This document shows, one piece after another, positions 1-9,044 of a stretch of 64,000 bases of DNA. The position numbers and the translations under genes were made by a program. The notes under the pieces were generated by a model. The model was not told where the DNA came from. It made no database searches and saw only the letters and a program-made list of their open reading frames with translations. The stretch is from UBA4132 sp037133675. GTDB lineage: Bacteria; Pseudomonadota; Gammaproteobacteria; Methylococcales; Methylomonadaceae. Within the stretch, counting starts at the first letter, position 1, and every line of letters starts with the position of its first letter. The DNA is taken from positions 44,471-108,470 of the forward strand of contig JBAXNR010000001.1 in the NCBI GenBank assembly GCA_037133675.1. Direction: 5' to 3'.

Positions 1-187
1 TTTTGCTTCTGACTAACCCTGCGTAAAATAACGATAAGCCAGGGATGGTCATGAATAAAACCAATACTGTGGAGGTTAAAACCCACGCAGTATTGGCTTG
101 ATTTAATGGGAGTGCGTCTGCCAAAGCTAGTTTTGGCAGTAACAGTAGTGGTAGGGTACGCATTGCGTACCTAGTTGAAAACGACAT
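1..187 (-). CDS. amtB: Ammonium transporter AmtB, N-terminal part (cut by window edge)
   Basis: From an ATG at 187 the reverse-strand frame stays open to base 1 (62 codons). After a short hydrophobic leader it reads WVLTSTVLVLFMTIPGLS followed by LFYAGLVRSK, the first transmembrane helix of Amt/Mep/Rh ammonium channels. The family conducts ammonium/ammonia across the inner membrane and is gated by a PII protein. An AAGGAT ribosome-binding site lies 6 nt before the ATG. The gene starts 21 bp after the PII gene ends on the same strand, the usual glnK-amtB arrangement. Only the first helix is visible; the pore residues lie outside the window. Confidence 0.9.
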   Translation of the reverse strand, partial: MSFSTRYAMRTLPLLLLPKLALADALPLNQANTAWVLTSTVLVLFMTIPGLSLFYAGLVRSK

Positions 188-208
188 TGTTATATCCTTA
201 TAGTGCCA

Positions 209-547
209 TTAGATGGCTTCTTCCCCAGTTTCACCAGTTCTAATACGAATCACTTGTTCTAGGTTAGACACAAATATTTTTCCATCACCAATTTTGCCTG
301 TGTTGGCGGCTTTTACAATCGCTTCTATAGCTATATCCAGTACATCATCGGCAACGGCAATCTCTAGTTTAACTTTTGGTAGGAAATCAACAACGTACTC
401 AGCACCTCGGTAAAGTTCGGTATGCCCTTTTTGCCGACCAAAGCCTTTCACTTCGGTGGCAGTAACGCCAGCAACGCCTATTTCAGAAAGGGCTTCTCTG
501 ACATCATCCATTTTGAACGGTTTAATAATCGCGGTTATCAGTTTCAT
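209..547 (-). CDS. glnK: Nitrogen regulatory protein PII (GlnK/GlnB)
   Basis: 112 residues, the normal PII length. It signals nitrogen and energy status to AmtB, glutamine synthetase adenylylation and NtrB. The T-loop has the uridylylation site Tyr51 in RGAEYVVDFLPK. The ATP-binding segment TGKIGDGKIFV and the C-terminal VIRIRTGE are intact, so the protein should be functional. It lies directly upstream of amtB, which favours glnK over glnB as the name. No clear sigma-54 (-24/-12) promoter was recognised in the 85 bp upstream. Confidence 0.93.
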   Translation of the reverse strand: MKLITAIIKPFKMDDVREALSEIGVAGVTATEVKGFGRQKGHTELYRGAEYVVDFLPKVKLEIAVADDVLDIAIEAIVKAANTGKIGDGKIFVSNLEQVIRIRTGETGEEAI

Positions 548-632
548 GGTTTTTCTCGTGTATTGCTAAAAATAGTTTGCAATCATAGAGAATTATTTAT
601 CAACATACAATTCAATCGTTCGAACAGCGTTA

Positions 633-3551
633 CTAGACCGCGACACAAAAGCAACCACGTCCTTGATCTTTGGCTTGATACAAGGCAGTATCGGCACGAT
701 CTAGCAATATTTCTGGGTTAGTACCATGTTCTGGATAGAAGCTAATACCAATGCTCGTGCCAATGTTCACACTATCGGTTTCGCGTAGCAAAAAAGGTTT
801 GGTTAGTTCAGAAATAATCGCTAGTGCTACTCGTGCGACATTTTCGTGATGATTTATGTCGGGAAGTAAAACCACAAACTCATCGCCCCCTAAACGCGCC
901 ACTGTGTCTATTTTACGCAACTGAGCTAAAATTCGTTCTGACACTTGTTGCAATAGTTCATCGCCTGCTTTATGCCCAAAATTATCATTGACGGCTTTAA
1001 AGCGATCTAAATCAAGCATCAATACGGCAAGTTGATTGCCCTCACGGTGCGCTCGTTCTATACCGTGATGCAAGCGTTCATCTAACAAACGACGGTTAGG
1101 TAGTTTAGTCAACGGATCATAAAATGCTAGTTGCCTAATTTGTTCTTCGGCGGCTTTACGTTCGGTAATATCCTGCATAATACCTCTAAAATAAGTCGGC
1201 TCGGCATTTCTGGATTCATCAACGCGTCCGACTGAACGTATCCAACGCAGTTGTTTATTTGCATCGATAATACGGTATTCCACATCATATTTTTCTCTCT
1301 CTTCGAGATGTGCTTGGGTAGCATCAACAAAGATATGCCAGTCATCAGGATGTATGACCGCTAAAAAATCTTCCCACTTAGTTTCTGATGATTCAGAAAC
1401 GCCGAGTAGTTTACAAGCGATGGGTGACAAGATTTTTTGATGAGTAATTAAATCCAATTCCCACGTTCCTACGCCACCATAATGCTGACAGAGCGTTAGC
1501 CTTTGTTCACTCTCACGCAATTGCTGGTCTGAGAATTTACGATCAGTAATATCAATATGTGTGCCGCTCATGCGTATCGGTTTTCCGTCTGAATCACGTT
1601 GAACAATATTGGCATGATCCAAAACCCAATGTATGACACCTGTGTCATCTGGCACACGGTATTCAATTTGATGACTGGTTTGTTTGCCATTCACTACAGC
1701 GCGTATTGATTGCCAGACTTTTTCGCGGTCTTCGTGATAAATAAAATCCAACCATTGTGGTGGAATGGGATATATTTTGGGATAGTGATAGCGAAAAACT
1801 TTCATTTCAATAGTATGAATTTCTACTTTATGAGTCTCGACATTCCAATCCCAAAAACCTAAACCACTACCTTTTAAAACGAAGTGTAAACGCCGTTCGC
1901 TTTCTATTAATGCCATATCTGCTCGTGACTGTTCAATGCTAAGCTGCGTCAAGCTGGCATAACTTTCAATTAATTCTATGTCTGCGGCGGATGGTTTTGC
2001 TGGCTGCGTATGATAGATAGCAAATGTCCCCAGCACTTTGCCCTGATTGTTTTTAATGGGTTGAGACCAGCACGATTGCACACCTGCTTGTTGAGCTAGA
2101 TCACGAAAATCAGCCCAAAATGGATGCTGTTGAATATCCTCAATAATACAGCATTCACCACTGTAAGCCGCCGTACTACAACAGCCAATGTCTTCGCCAA
2201 TCTCCAAGCCATTAATGGCTTGGGTATAAAAATAAGGCAAACTGGGAGCTGCACCAAGTCGTAGCTTATTATCGTCATCGATTAGTAAAATTGAGCAGAG
2301 CATTCCAGAATGCAGTTTTTCAACTTGCTGTGCTAATTCATTCAGTAGATCGGGTAAAGCAACGCCCTGATTAATTGCCTGCAAAACATGATTGCGTAAT
2401 GCCAGTTCATCGGTACGGCTATGCAATTCTTTCGCTATAAGTTCACGCTGGCGACTTTCTCGTTTTATAGATTGGTAGGAAGCGTACAGAACTGCGGCAA
2501 GCACACAAATACAGAATGCAAACAACACCATGATTTTTAGATAGCGGACTAAATGCTCTTCGGTGGCATTAGGATTATAAATAAAGTCATTCAATAAATC
2601 TTTATTAGCCACCATGCCTGCTTGTATAAAAATATCCGCCATGTGTTCAAGCCGCCAAGGATTGATATGACCTATTTCTACCGAGTCTGAGACTATTAGT
2701 GAACGTGTAGCTTCGGTTTCAAACTCCAGATGTGCTTTGGTTTTAGTTACCTTGTATTGACTTTGTAATAAGGCAATAATTTCCTGTGGATGAGAGAGTG
2801 CATATTGCCATCCTTGCAAACTGGCATTCAGGAATGCTTTAACACGCTCTGGATGTTGCTTTAATTCATTTTCGCTGGTAAACAGCATATCGCTATAAAA
2901 ATCAATGCCGTAATTACGCGGATTAAGTACGTTAAATTCAACGCCTTGTTGTTTTAACAAATAGGGTTCATTGCTGAGATAACCATTGAAGGCATCCACT
3001 TTTCCTGTCGCTAAATCTTGAATATCAAAACTGTTGGGAATAATCTGAATATCTTTTATATTAACGCGTTCACTACTGAACATGGCGAGAAAATCAACAT
3101 CAACGCGTGGATCTATCATCATGACTTTTTTACCGATGAGATCGCTGGGTGAAAAAATTTTCGCTTCTTTTCGAGCCAGTAACACCGAAGGTGAATGCTG
3201 ATAAATGGCTGCCAGTAACACCAGCGGCTCTCCTTTTAAGCGTTCCAACACTAATTCACTATTTGCAACACCGTATTGCGCATGACCTTGTAACACTTCA
3301 TTAACGGGGATTTTGTCGGGTGCGCCTTCGTGTATTACCACGTCCAGCCCTGCTTCTTTATAATAACCTTGTTGCACAGCGGCATAGTAGCCAGCAAATT
3401 GAAATTGATGATGCCAGCGTAGTTGTAAATCGATGGTTTCCGAATGCACAGTTATTGCGGCAAGTAAGCCGATTATCAGTGTGACAAGTTGTAAGCAAAA
3501 TTTACAGGGCATAAGCAAAATGTTTTTACCTAGTGAGCAACGTGAGTTCAA
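633..3551 (-). CDS. Membrane sensor diguanylate cyclase (NMT1/THI5-like, GAF, PAS, PAS, GGDEF)
   Basis: 972 residues. Order: signal peptide (about 1-37), a periplasmic NMT1/THI5/SsuA-like solute-binding domain starting IDLQLRWHHQFQFAGYYAA (to about 320), one membrane helix (about 340-362), a GAF-like domain (about 395-545), two PAS/PAC modules (about 550-805) and a C-terminal GGDEF domain. The active-site GGDEF is at 888-892. The RxxD inhibitory site (RKID) lies five residues upstream, so it should make c-di-GMP from GTP with product inhibition. There is no EAL domain. The periplasmic domain resembles binding proteins for thiamine-pyrimidine precursors or sulfonates, suggesting a small-molecule sensor; the ligand is unknown. 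Met14 is a possible alternative start. Confidence 0.9.
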   Translation of the reverse strand: MNSRCSLGKNILLMPCKFCLQLVTLIIGLLAAITVHSETIDLQLRWHHQFQFAGYYAAVQQGYYKEAGLDVVIHEGAPDKIPVNEVLQGHAQYGVANSELVLERLKGEPLVLLAAIYQHSPSVLLARKEAKIFSPSDLIGKKVMMIDPRVDVDFLAMFSSERVNIKDIQIIPNSFDIQDLATGKVDAFNGYLSNEPYLLKQQGVEFNVLNPRNYGIDFYSDMLFTSENELKQHPERVKAFLNASLQGWQYALSHPQEIIALLQSQYKVTKTKAHLEFETEATRSLIVSDSVEIGHINPWRLEHMADIFIQAGMVANKDLLNDFIYNPNATEEHLVRYLKIMVLFAFCICVLAAVLYASYQSIKRESRQRELIAKELHSRTDELALRNHVLQAINQGVALPDLLNELAQQVEKLHSGMLCSILLIDDDNKLRLGAAPSLPYFYTQAINGLEIGEDIGCCSTAAYSGECCIIEDIQQHPFWADFRDLAQQAGVQSCWSQPIKNNQGKVLGTFAIYHTQPAKPSAADIELIESYASLTQLSIEQSRADMALIESERRLHFVLKGSGLGFWDWNVETHKVEIHTIEMKVFRYHYPKIYPIPPQWLDFIYHEDREKVWQSIRAVVNGKQTSHQIEYRVPDDTGVIHWVLDHANIVQRDSDGKPIRMSGTHIDITDRKFSDQQLRESEQRLTLCQHYGGVGTWELDLITHQKILSPIACKLLGVSESSETKWEDFLAVIHPDDWHIFVDATQAHLEEREKYDVEYRIIDANKQLRWIRSVGRVDESRNAEPTYFRGIMQDITERKAAEEQIRQLAFYDPLTKLPNRRLLDERLHHGIERAHREGNQLAVLMLDLDRFKAVNDNFGHKAGDELLQQVSERILAQLRKIDTVARLGGDEFVVLLPDINHHENVARVALAIISELTKPFLLRETDSVNIGTSIGISFYPEHGTNPEILLDRADTALYQAKDQGRGCFCVAV

Positions 3552-3602
3552 TCGCGTTAGCTATTGAACATAAAGTTAAGTAACAGGACATAAAATTCAG
3601 CA

Positions 3603-6600
3603 TCATTTAAAACGTCCATAACGCAGTAGCATAATAGGCAGCAATGATAAATTCAATAGTGTTGATGACGCTAAACCGCCAATAATAATCGCCGCCATTG
3701 GCCCCATAATCTCGCGACCTGCATTATCGCTATTAAAGGCAATCGGAAACATCGCTAAGGCAGTTACCAGCGCGGTCATTAATATGGACGGTAAACGCTC
3801 ACCTGCACCCAGCAGTACAGTATCCAAATTCCACACCTTACCTTGCTCTTCGACTAAATGCTGATAATGCGACAATAGCATAATACTATTACGCACCGTA
3901 ATTCCAAACAAAGTGACAAAACCCACCACTGAACCTAACGATAAAGTTGCGTCTGTTAACAACACCGCCGCAACGCCACCAATGAGCGCGAATGGTAAAT
4001 TAACCAATGTCAGTAACGCATTGCGTAAACTACCGATAGCGATATAAATTAACATTAACACACCCGCGCCTGCTAACAAAGAATAACCGATTAAATCACG
4101 CCGCGCTTCGGCTTGCTCAACTGCCGCGCCTGTAAATTCAGGATAACTGTCGGCGGTAAAGGTAATATCTGTTAATACCCGTTTTTTTAATTCTGCCATA
4201 AACTCATCCAAATCACGGTCTAATACATTGCAAGTCACGGTTTGCCTTCGTTGTGAATTTTGATGCAGAATATTATAACGGCTGGCGGTATGAGTAATGT
4301 CGGCGATTTGCTCCAATTTTATCAGACTACCATCTCGCGCTCTCAGTGGCAGTTGCGCGATAGATTCGGGTTGCTGTCTTAACTCAGGCGACAACGTTAC
4401 TGCCACATTATAAATTTTATTGCCTTGTAGGTTTTTACCGACCACGCGGGTTTCATAAGCAGTTTGCAAACTATCCATGACTTGCATTGGGCTAATGCCT
4501 GTTGCGGTTAGCTGGTCGAGATTTAACTGAACTTGTAACAGCGGTGTTGCAGGTGGTGAACGTAGTTGTATATCGGTCGCGCCCTGCATATCATGCAAAA
4601 TTGCCGAAACCGCTTGGGCTTTACTGTCCAGCACATTCAAGTCATTACCATAAATATTCACCACCACAGGTGCGGTATAGCCTGAAATGGTTTCATCAAT
4701 TCGTTCAGTTAAAAAGGTATTAGCTTCGTATAAAATACCCAAAAAATTGCCCAAAATATCGCGCAATTGCTCAAGAATACGTTGTTGTTCTGCACCTGAT
4801 GACGGATTCAAACGAATTTCATATTCACTGTAATGACTGCCATAAGTATCTGCACCACGTTCAGCACGTCCTGCCCATTGCGACACCGATTGCACACCGC
4901 TAATCTTCATAAACTGCTCAGTGAGTTGGCTACCGATACGCAAGGATTCTTGCAACGAAGTCCCAGGAATGCTGGTGGTGTGGACAATATAATGCCCTTC
5001 GCGCAGTTCGGGTAACAGCTTGCTATCGAACTGGAAAAAAGCCGCAATACCCGCAATACATAACAACACACTGGCAATAATCACCGCGTTAAAGTGTTTA
5101 GCAATCACAGCCAAAAACGCCTTATAGCGCGGTTTGAGCAGCTTAATCAGTGGTGGATCATCATTACTCGACACTGAATTATTTTTACCTAGCAACACAT
5201 AACACAACGCGGGGGTAAGCGTCAGTGCGACCAGCAACGATACTAAAATTGCCAAAATATAGGCATAGCCCAGCGGTGCAAATAAACGTCCGACCACGCC
5301 GCTTAACGTTAATAATGGCACAAATGCCAGCGCGACTATAAAACTGGCATACACCACCGAACTACGCACTTCCATTGACGCAGTGTAAACAACATAACTA
5401 GCGGGTTGTGGCTGAGGTAATAAACGGTTTTCGCGCAACCGCCGAAAAATATTTTCAGTATCAATAATCGCATCATCCACCACTTCACCCAAGGCAATTG
5501 CCAAACCGCCCAATACCATAATATTCAGATTAACCCCTGCTTGTAACAACACCAGCATCGCCCCCGTTAAAGACACAGGAATTGCCAACGCGGAAATAAA
5601 TGCGGTACGAATATTAAACAAAAAGCCGTACAAAATAATGACCACGAACAAGCCGCCCAACAGCAAATGCCCTGATAAATTACGCAACGAGGTTTCAATA
5701 TAATCAGCGGGGCGAAATAAATGCGCATAAAACTGAATGTCTTGCTTTTGAAACAGCGGTTCAAATTCTTTCAACGTTTGTTCAACCTGCCGTGATACCG
5801 ATAAAGTATTCGCGCCATATTGACCAATCACCATCATCACAATGCCTTGTTTACCCATGATTTGCGCTGCACCTATTGGCGGTTCTGGCGCGTATTCAAT
5901 GTGGGCAACTTCACCTAAGGTAATTGGCTGATTACTCGATGCTTGGTTAAGCAAGGGTATTTTTGCAAATTGTTCTGGCGTTTGCGGTTGCCCTGTCACT
6001 TGCAGAGTGAAGCGTTGATTTTGATTTTCAATAAAACCACTGCCTTGAATCATCCCCGCTTGAGAGGCAGTTTGAATCACCTCATCAAGCGATATATTGA
6101 AGCGTTGCAACTGCACAGGATCAAGCTGAATTTGTAACTGTTTTATTTCGCCGCCAAACACATTAACATCCGCAACCCCAGTCACAGCCAACAAGCGCGG
6201 CACCAGTGTCCAATCCACTAAACTGCGCAACGCCATTAAATCTTGCTGTTCCGAGCTTAAGCCGATGGTTAAAACCGTTGCAGATGACGAGGACAAGGGT
6301 AAAGTAATCGGGGTGATACCTTTTGGTAACTGCGGTATCAAACTCGCCAAGCGTTCACTAATCAACTGCCGATTCAAATAAACATTACTGTTTTCTGCAA
6401 AGGTGGCGATGACAATCGACAAACCTTGTATCGATTCAGAGCGCACCGCTTTTAAGCCCACCAAACCACTCACAGACGTTTCAATCTGATGCGTGACTAA
6501 TACTTCAACCTGTTCAGCCGACAAACCTATGGATTCAGTTTGAATAATTACTTGCTTGGGGGAAAACTCAGGAAAAATATCCAGACCAGCAGTAGTAAAA

Positions 6601-6689
6601 CGATACGCACCCACCAATAAAATAAGCACAGCCAACGCGATAACGATGCCGTAAAAACGAATGGAAAAACGGACTAGGGTGCTAAGCAT
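3603..6689 (-). CDS. RND-family efflux pump inner-membrane subunit (CusA/CzcA-like)
   Basis: 1028 residues, the full length of an RND transporter. It would use proton-motive force to drive efflux as a trimer in the inner membrane. Visible hallmarks are the N-terminal helix followed by GLDIFPEFSPKQVIIQTES, the TM4 motif GEVVDDAIIDTEN near residue 403, two large periplasmic loops and the late helix motif LFGITVRNSIML. The TM4 motif and periplasmic start resemble the heavy-metal/CzcA-like branch more than multidrug AcrB. No membrane-fusion or outer-membrane partner lies beside it: the upstream neighbour is a broken Sel1-like gene. Partners must be encoded elsewhere. The substrate cannot be read from the sequence. 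Confidence 0.88.
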   Translation of the reverse strand: MLSTLVRFSIRFYGIVIALAVLILLVGAYRFTTAGLDIFPEFSPKQVIIQTESIGLSAEQVEVLVTHQIETSVSGLVGLKAVRSESIQGLSIVIATFAENSNVYLNRQLISERLASLIPQLPKGITPITLPLSSSSATVLTIGLSSEQQDLMALRSLVDWTLVPRLLAVTGVADVNVFGGEIKQLQIQLDPVQLQRFNISLDEVIQTASQAGMIQGSGFIENQNQRFTLQVTGQPQTPEQFAKIPLLNQASSNQPITLGEVAHIEYAPEPPIGAAQIMGKQGIVMMVIGQYGANTLSVSRQVEQTLKEFEPLFQKQDIQFYAHLFRPADYIETSLRNLSGHLLLGGLFVVIILYGFLFNIRTAFISALAIPVSLTGAMLVLLQAGVNLNIMVLGGLAIALGEVVDDAIIDTENIFRRLRENRLLPQPQPASYVVYTASMEVRSSVVYASFIVALAFVPLLTLSGVVGRLFAPLGYAYILAILVSLLVALTLTPALCYVLLGKNNSVSSNDDPPLIKLLKPRYKAFLAVIAKHFNAVIIASVLLCIAGIAAFFQFDSKLLPELREGHYIVHTTSIPGTSLQESLRIGSQLTEQFMKISGVQSVSQWAGRAERGADTYGSHYSEYEIRLNPSSGAEQQRILEQLRDILGNFLGILYEANTFLTERIDETISGYTAPVVVNIYGNDLNVLDSKAQAVSAILHDMQGATDIQLRSPPATPLLQVQLNLDQLTATGISPMQVMDSLQTAYETRVVGKNLQGNKIYNVAVTLSPELRQQPESIAQLPLRARDGSLIKLEQIADITHTASRYNILHQNSQRRQTVTCNVLDRDLDEFMAELKKRVLTDITFTADSYPEFTGAAVEQAEARRDLIGYSLLAGAGVLMLIYIAIGSLRNALLTLVNLPFALIGGVAAVLLTDATLSLGSVVGFVTLFGITVRNSIMLLSHYQHLVEEQGKVWNLDTVLLGAGERLPSILMTALVTALAMFPIAFNSDNAGREIMGPMAAIIIGGLASSTLLNLSLLPIMLLRYGRFK

Positions 6690-6800
6690 GATGGAGGGTT
6701 ATTAATAATTGGTAAGTCAGATCGTTCAGTTTATAGTCAGTAGCGACTTGTTGTTAGTCTGTGCTGTTATCAAATGCCCATAAACCCTAAAGAATAAACC

Positions 6801-7130
6801 ATGAAAAAACGATTTTTGACTTTATTATGTCTTGTTGTAGTCGATAGTATAGTGATTGCCGATGATACATAAACCCGACTAAAAGCAATGGCAGAAGAAA
6901 AAGACAGTAGTAATTCGCGTCACAACGGCTCAAGCGAAACCTATTTTTCAGAAAACTTCCCCAAACAACTTGATTTTTGGACACAATCGGCGAAACAAGG
7001 ACAGTCCATCGCACAAACATTATTGGGTGGCTGCTATTATTTCGGCAATCAGCAACGGGGCTTGTTCATCGATGATACGGATGATTATGCAGAATGCTCC
7101 ACGCCCGATAAAGCTGTTCAGCGACGATAA
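6801..7130 (+). pseudogene. Broken Sel1/TPR-repeat exported protein
   Basis: The frame starts with ATG at 6801 and a signal peptide (MKKRFLTLLCLVVV...) but meets an in-frame TAA at 6870-6872 after 23 codons. The same frame then continues open to 7130 and reads LDFWTQSAKQGQSIAQTLLG, a recognisable Sel1-like repeat helix pair. The 3' part is missing: the frame runs into the end of rlmH on the opposite strand and overlaps it by 65 bp. The stop inside the signal peptide and the loss of further repeats mark it as a decaying gene. Confidence 0.6.
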
Positions 7131-7533
7131 TACGCACGAGTGGATGGGGGAAAGTGAGTTTTGATAAGCTCCATGATTCACGCGCTAGTTGTTTGACTTC
7201 ATCGGCTAAACCTTCGGGACCGCCGATGAGTAAAGAGACTGATTGACCGTTTGCTAACCAACGCTGCATGGATTGCGCTAATTCGGGGGTTGTCCACGGT
7301 TTACCTGGAATATCTAAAGTCAACACATGAGTGCCTTGTGGCATAGCGGCGATCATGCGTTCACCTTCTTCTTTGACAATACGCGCAATGTCGGTATTTT
7401 TGCCACGTTTACCAGCGGGAATTTCTTTCAGCACCAGTTCGCATTCACGCGGTAAACGCTTGGCATATTCATCGTAGCCTTGCTGTACCCAGCTAGGCAT
7501 ACGATTACCGACACAAATCAAATTTATCTGCAC
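7066..7533 (-). CDS. rlmH: 23S rRNA (pseudouridine1915-N3)-methyltransferase RlmH
   Basis: 155 residues, the normal length for this SPOUT-class enzyme, which methylates pseudouridine 1915 in helix 69 of 23S rRNA using SAM. Seen: the N-terminal MQINLICVGNRMPSWV, the SAM-knot segment LLIGGPEGL and the C-terminal EQLYRAWSILHNHPYHR, which carries the family's invariant YRAW...HPYHR end. The start overlaps the stop of the upstream TM2 gene by one base (TAATG), so the two are probably translationally coupled. Confidence 0.95.
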   Translation of the reverse strand: MQINLICVGNRMPSWVQQGYDEYAKRLPRECELVLKEIPAGKRGKNTDIARIVKEEGERMIAAMPQGTHVLTLDIPGKPWTTPELAQSMQRWLANGQSVSLLIGGPEGLADEVKQLARESWSLSKLTFPHPLVRIIVAEQLYRAWSILHNHPYHR

Positions 7534-7979
7534 TATTTTAACGGACGACCTTTAGCGTCTTTATTGATGTGTCCTGCAAAGAGTAATACAGCATCTATAA
7601 ATCCCCACAACGCGCCATAGCCTACAGTGAGCGCGGTGAGAGCGAGTTGTGCAAAACCCAACGTATAAAACCTATTCCATTTCCATTCAAACGGGAGCGA
7701 AAAACCTAAATAAAATCGGTGCGCTCCTGTAAAACCTAACAGCAATGCTAAGGTAGCAGCCACATATTTGTATTTGACGGCTTTGGGTGGCTCTAAATAA
7801 GCACCCACTAATTTGATGTTCATGGCAGTGGTGTTGTCTGTATCGAAGTAAACATCGTCGCCTTGGTCGGGTGGTACGTTGAGTTGCCAGCCTTGCAAAT
7901 CAAATGCAAAAAATTGTTCTTCACTTTTAATGACACCCGATTGGGTTTCGGGATCGTAGCTTTCGATATGTCCAATCAT
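7533..7979 (-). CDS. TM2-domain membrane protein with N-terminal cold-shock-like domain
   Basis: 148 residues. Residues 1-50 (GHIESYDPETQSGVIKSEE ... DDVYFD) have the look of a cold-shock/OB-fold domain, as in small CSD-membrane fusions. Residues 70-140 form a TM2 domain: LLGFTGAHRFYLG, then a second helix with GALWGFIDAVLLF. TM2 proteins are small inner-membrane proteins of unclear role. It precedes rlmH with a one-base overlap, suggesting co-transcription but no obvious shared function. Confidence 0.7.
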   Translation of the reverse strand: MIGHIESYDPETQSGVIKSEEQFFAFDLQGWQLNVPPDQGDDVYFDTDNTTAMNIKLVGAYLEPPKAVKYKYVAATLALLLGFTGAHRFYLGFSLPFEWKWNRFYTLGFAQLALTALTVGYGALWGFIDAVLLFAGHINKDAKGRPLK

Positions 7980-8008
7980 GTGTATATCCTGTGTTATTTT
8001 TATAATTA

Positions 8009-8455
8009 TTATTGTGTATCTTGCAAACGTACCGCCAATACGTCACACGGTGCATAATGCAAAACACCGTTAGCCGTTGACCCTAGCAATAAAGCCAATC
8101 CATGCCGACCATGAGAGCCAACAATAATTAAATCGACTTTATTTTCTATGGCGATACGGATAATTTCTGTTTTAGGACTACCCATTTCTAACCATTGATC
8201 ATTGTCGGCAATCGCCAGTTGTTTGGCAAGTTCCGCTAATCGAGTTTTTGCATTTGCCATCAGCTCGGCAGTTAAGTCCAGATTAAAAGGAATATCCGCA
8301 CCATAACCTGCATCGGTAATTGGCAAACTATCGACCACATGAACAATGCTGAGTTTTGCCTGATAACGAGCGGCTAGTTCTTGAGCGCGATGAATGGCGG
8401 GATCACATTGTTCAAAAAAATCCACCGCCAGTAATACATGTTTGTAACTATTCAT
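8009..8455 (-). CDS. Universal stress protein (UspA family)
   Basis: 148 residues, single Usp domain, cytoplasmic. It starts YKHVLLAVDFFEQC and ends with the nucleotide-binding region GSHGRHGLALLLGSTANGVL followed by APCDVLAVR. That region resembles the ATP-binding signature of UspFG-type proteins, but the second glycine spacing is one residue shorter than the G-2x-G-9x-G(S/T) consensus. Usp proteins respond to starvation and oxidative or energy stress; which stress applies here cannot be told. It is followed 30 bp downstream by the TM2 gene on the same strand. Confidence 0.92.
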   Translation of the reverse strand: MNSYKHVLLAVDFFEQCDPAIHRAQELAARYQAKLSIVHVVDSLPITDAGYGADIPFNLDLTAELMANAKTRLAELAKQLAIADNDQWLEMGSPKTEIIRIAIENKVDLIIVGSHGRHGLALLLGSTANGVLHYAPCDVLAVRLQDTQ

Positions 8456-8479
8456 TGATTTCTCCTTGTAATGATAGCA

Positions 8480-8974
8480 TCAGGAAACAATAACAGCCGT
8501 TACCCAATAAGATACCAGTAAGTATAAAAATGCCAGACCCAAACCAAAACTGAGGCTTTCTTCCAGCGCGTTACGCATGATATGCCCCGTTATTATCCAA
8601 TACCAAATAATTAAAGCGATCATCACCAAAAATGCCAATGTCCCACCTTGACCAAGGCTCATGGCAGTAATGACGGGTAACATCAAAACTCCAATTAGCG
8701 TATCTGTGCCTAATAAAGCGGTCGTTGTTTGATAAAATCGTGGCATTTTTCGACTAAAAAACAAACTAATCCAGCTAAATCCTCCAATGAGTAACACGCC
8801 AACAACAGCTTTCAATAACGCACTAAACCAGTAAATACTGAGATTTGATTGCAAAAAATTGACTAAAAGATTGGCAATAAGCACTATTTTCAGTAAATTG
8901 ATGGAGTGGGGCAAATCCTGCGGTGCTTTTTTGAGCTGGCAGATGTCAAACAATGACTTTATCAGATTAAACAT
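8480..8974 (-). CDS. Predicted inner-membrane protein (YIP1-like)
   Basis: 164 residues from the ATG at 8974; a longer frame would need a TTG at 8992. The N-terminal 20 residues (MFNLIKSLFDICQLKKAPQDLP) are followed by four or five hydrophobic helices, including ALLKAVVGVLLIGGF, LGTDTLIGVLMLPVITAM and LAFLYLLVSYWVTAVIV. The arrangement resembles small YIP1-type membrane proteins. No catalytic motif is visible and the function is unknown. It sits 24 bp upstream of usp on the same strand. Confidence 0.65.
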   Translation of the reverse strand: MFNLIKSLFDICQLKKAPQDLPHSINLLKIVLIANLLVNFLQSNLSIYWFSALLKAVVGVLLIGGFSWISLFFSRKMPRFYQTTTALLGTDTLIGVLMLPVITAMSLGQGGTLAFLVMIALIIWYWIITGHIMRNALEESLSFGLGLAFLYLLVSYWVTAVIVS

Positions 8975-9044
8975 ATTTTTTACGCGTAGCAAAGTTTAAA
9001 GGGCAGTATAAAAAAAGGAGTGTTTAACCAGAGAAGATTTCTCG

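Noticed and set aside
548..632. Sigma-54 promoter for glnK
   Set aside because: No TGGCAC-N5-TTGC arrangement could be found on the reverse strand.
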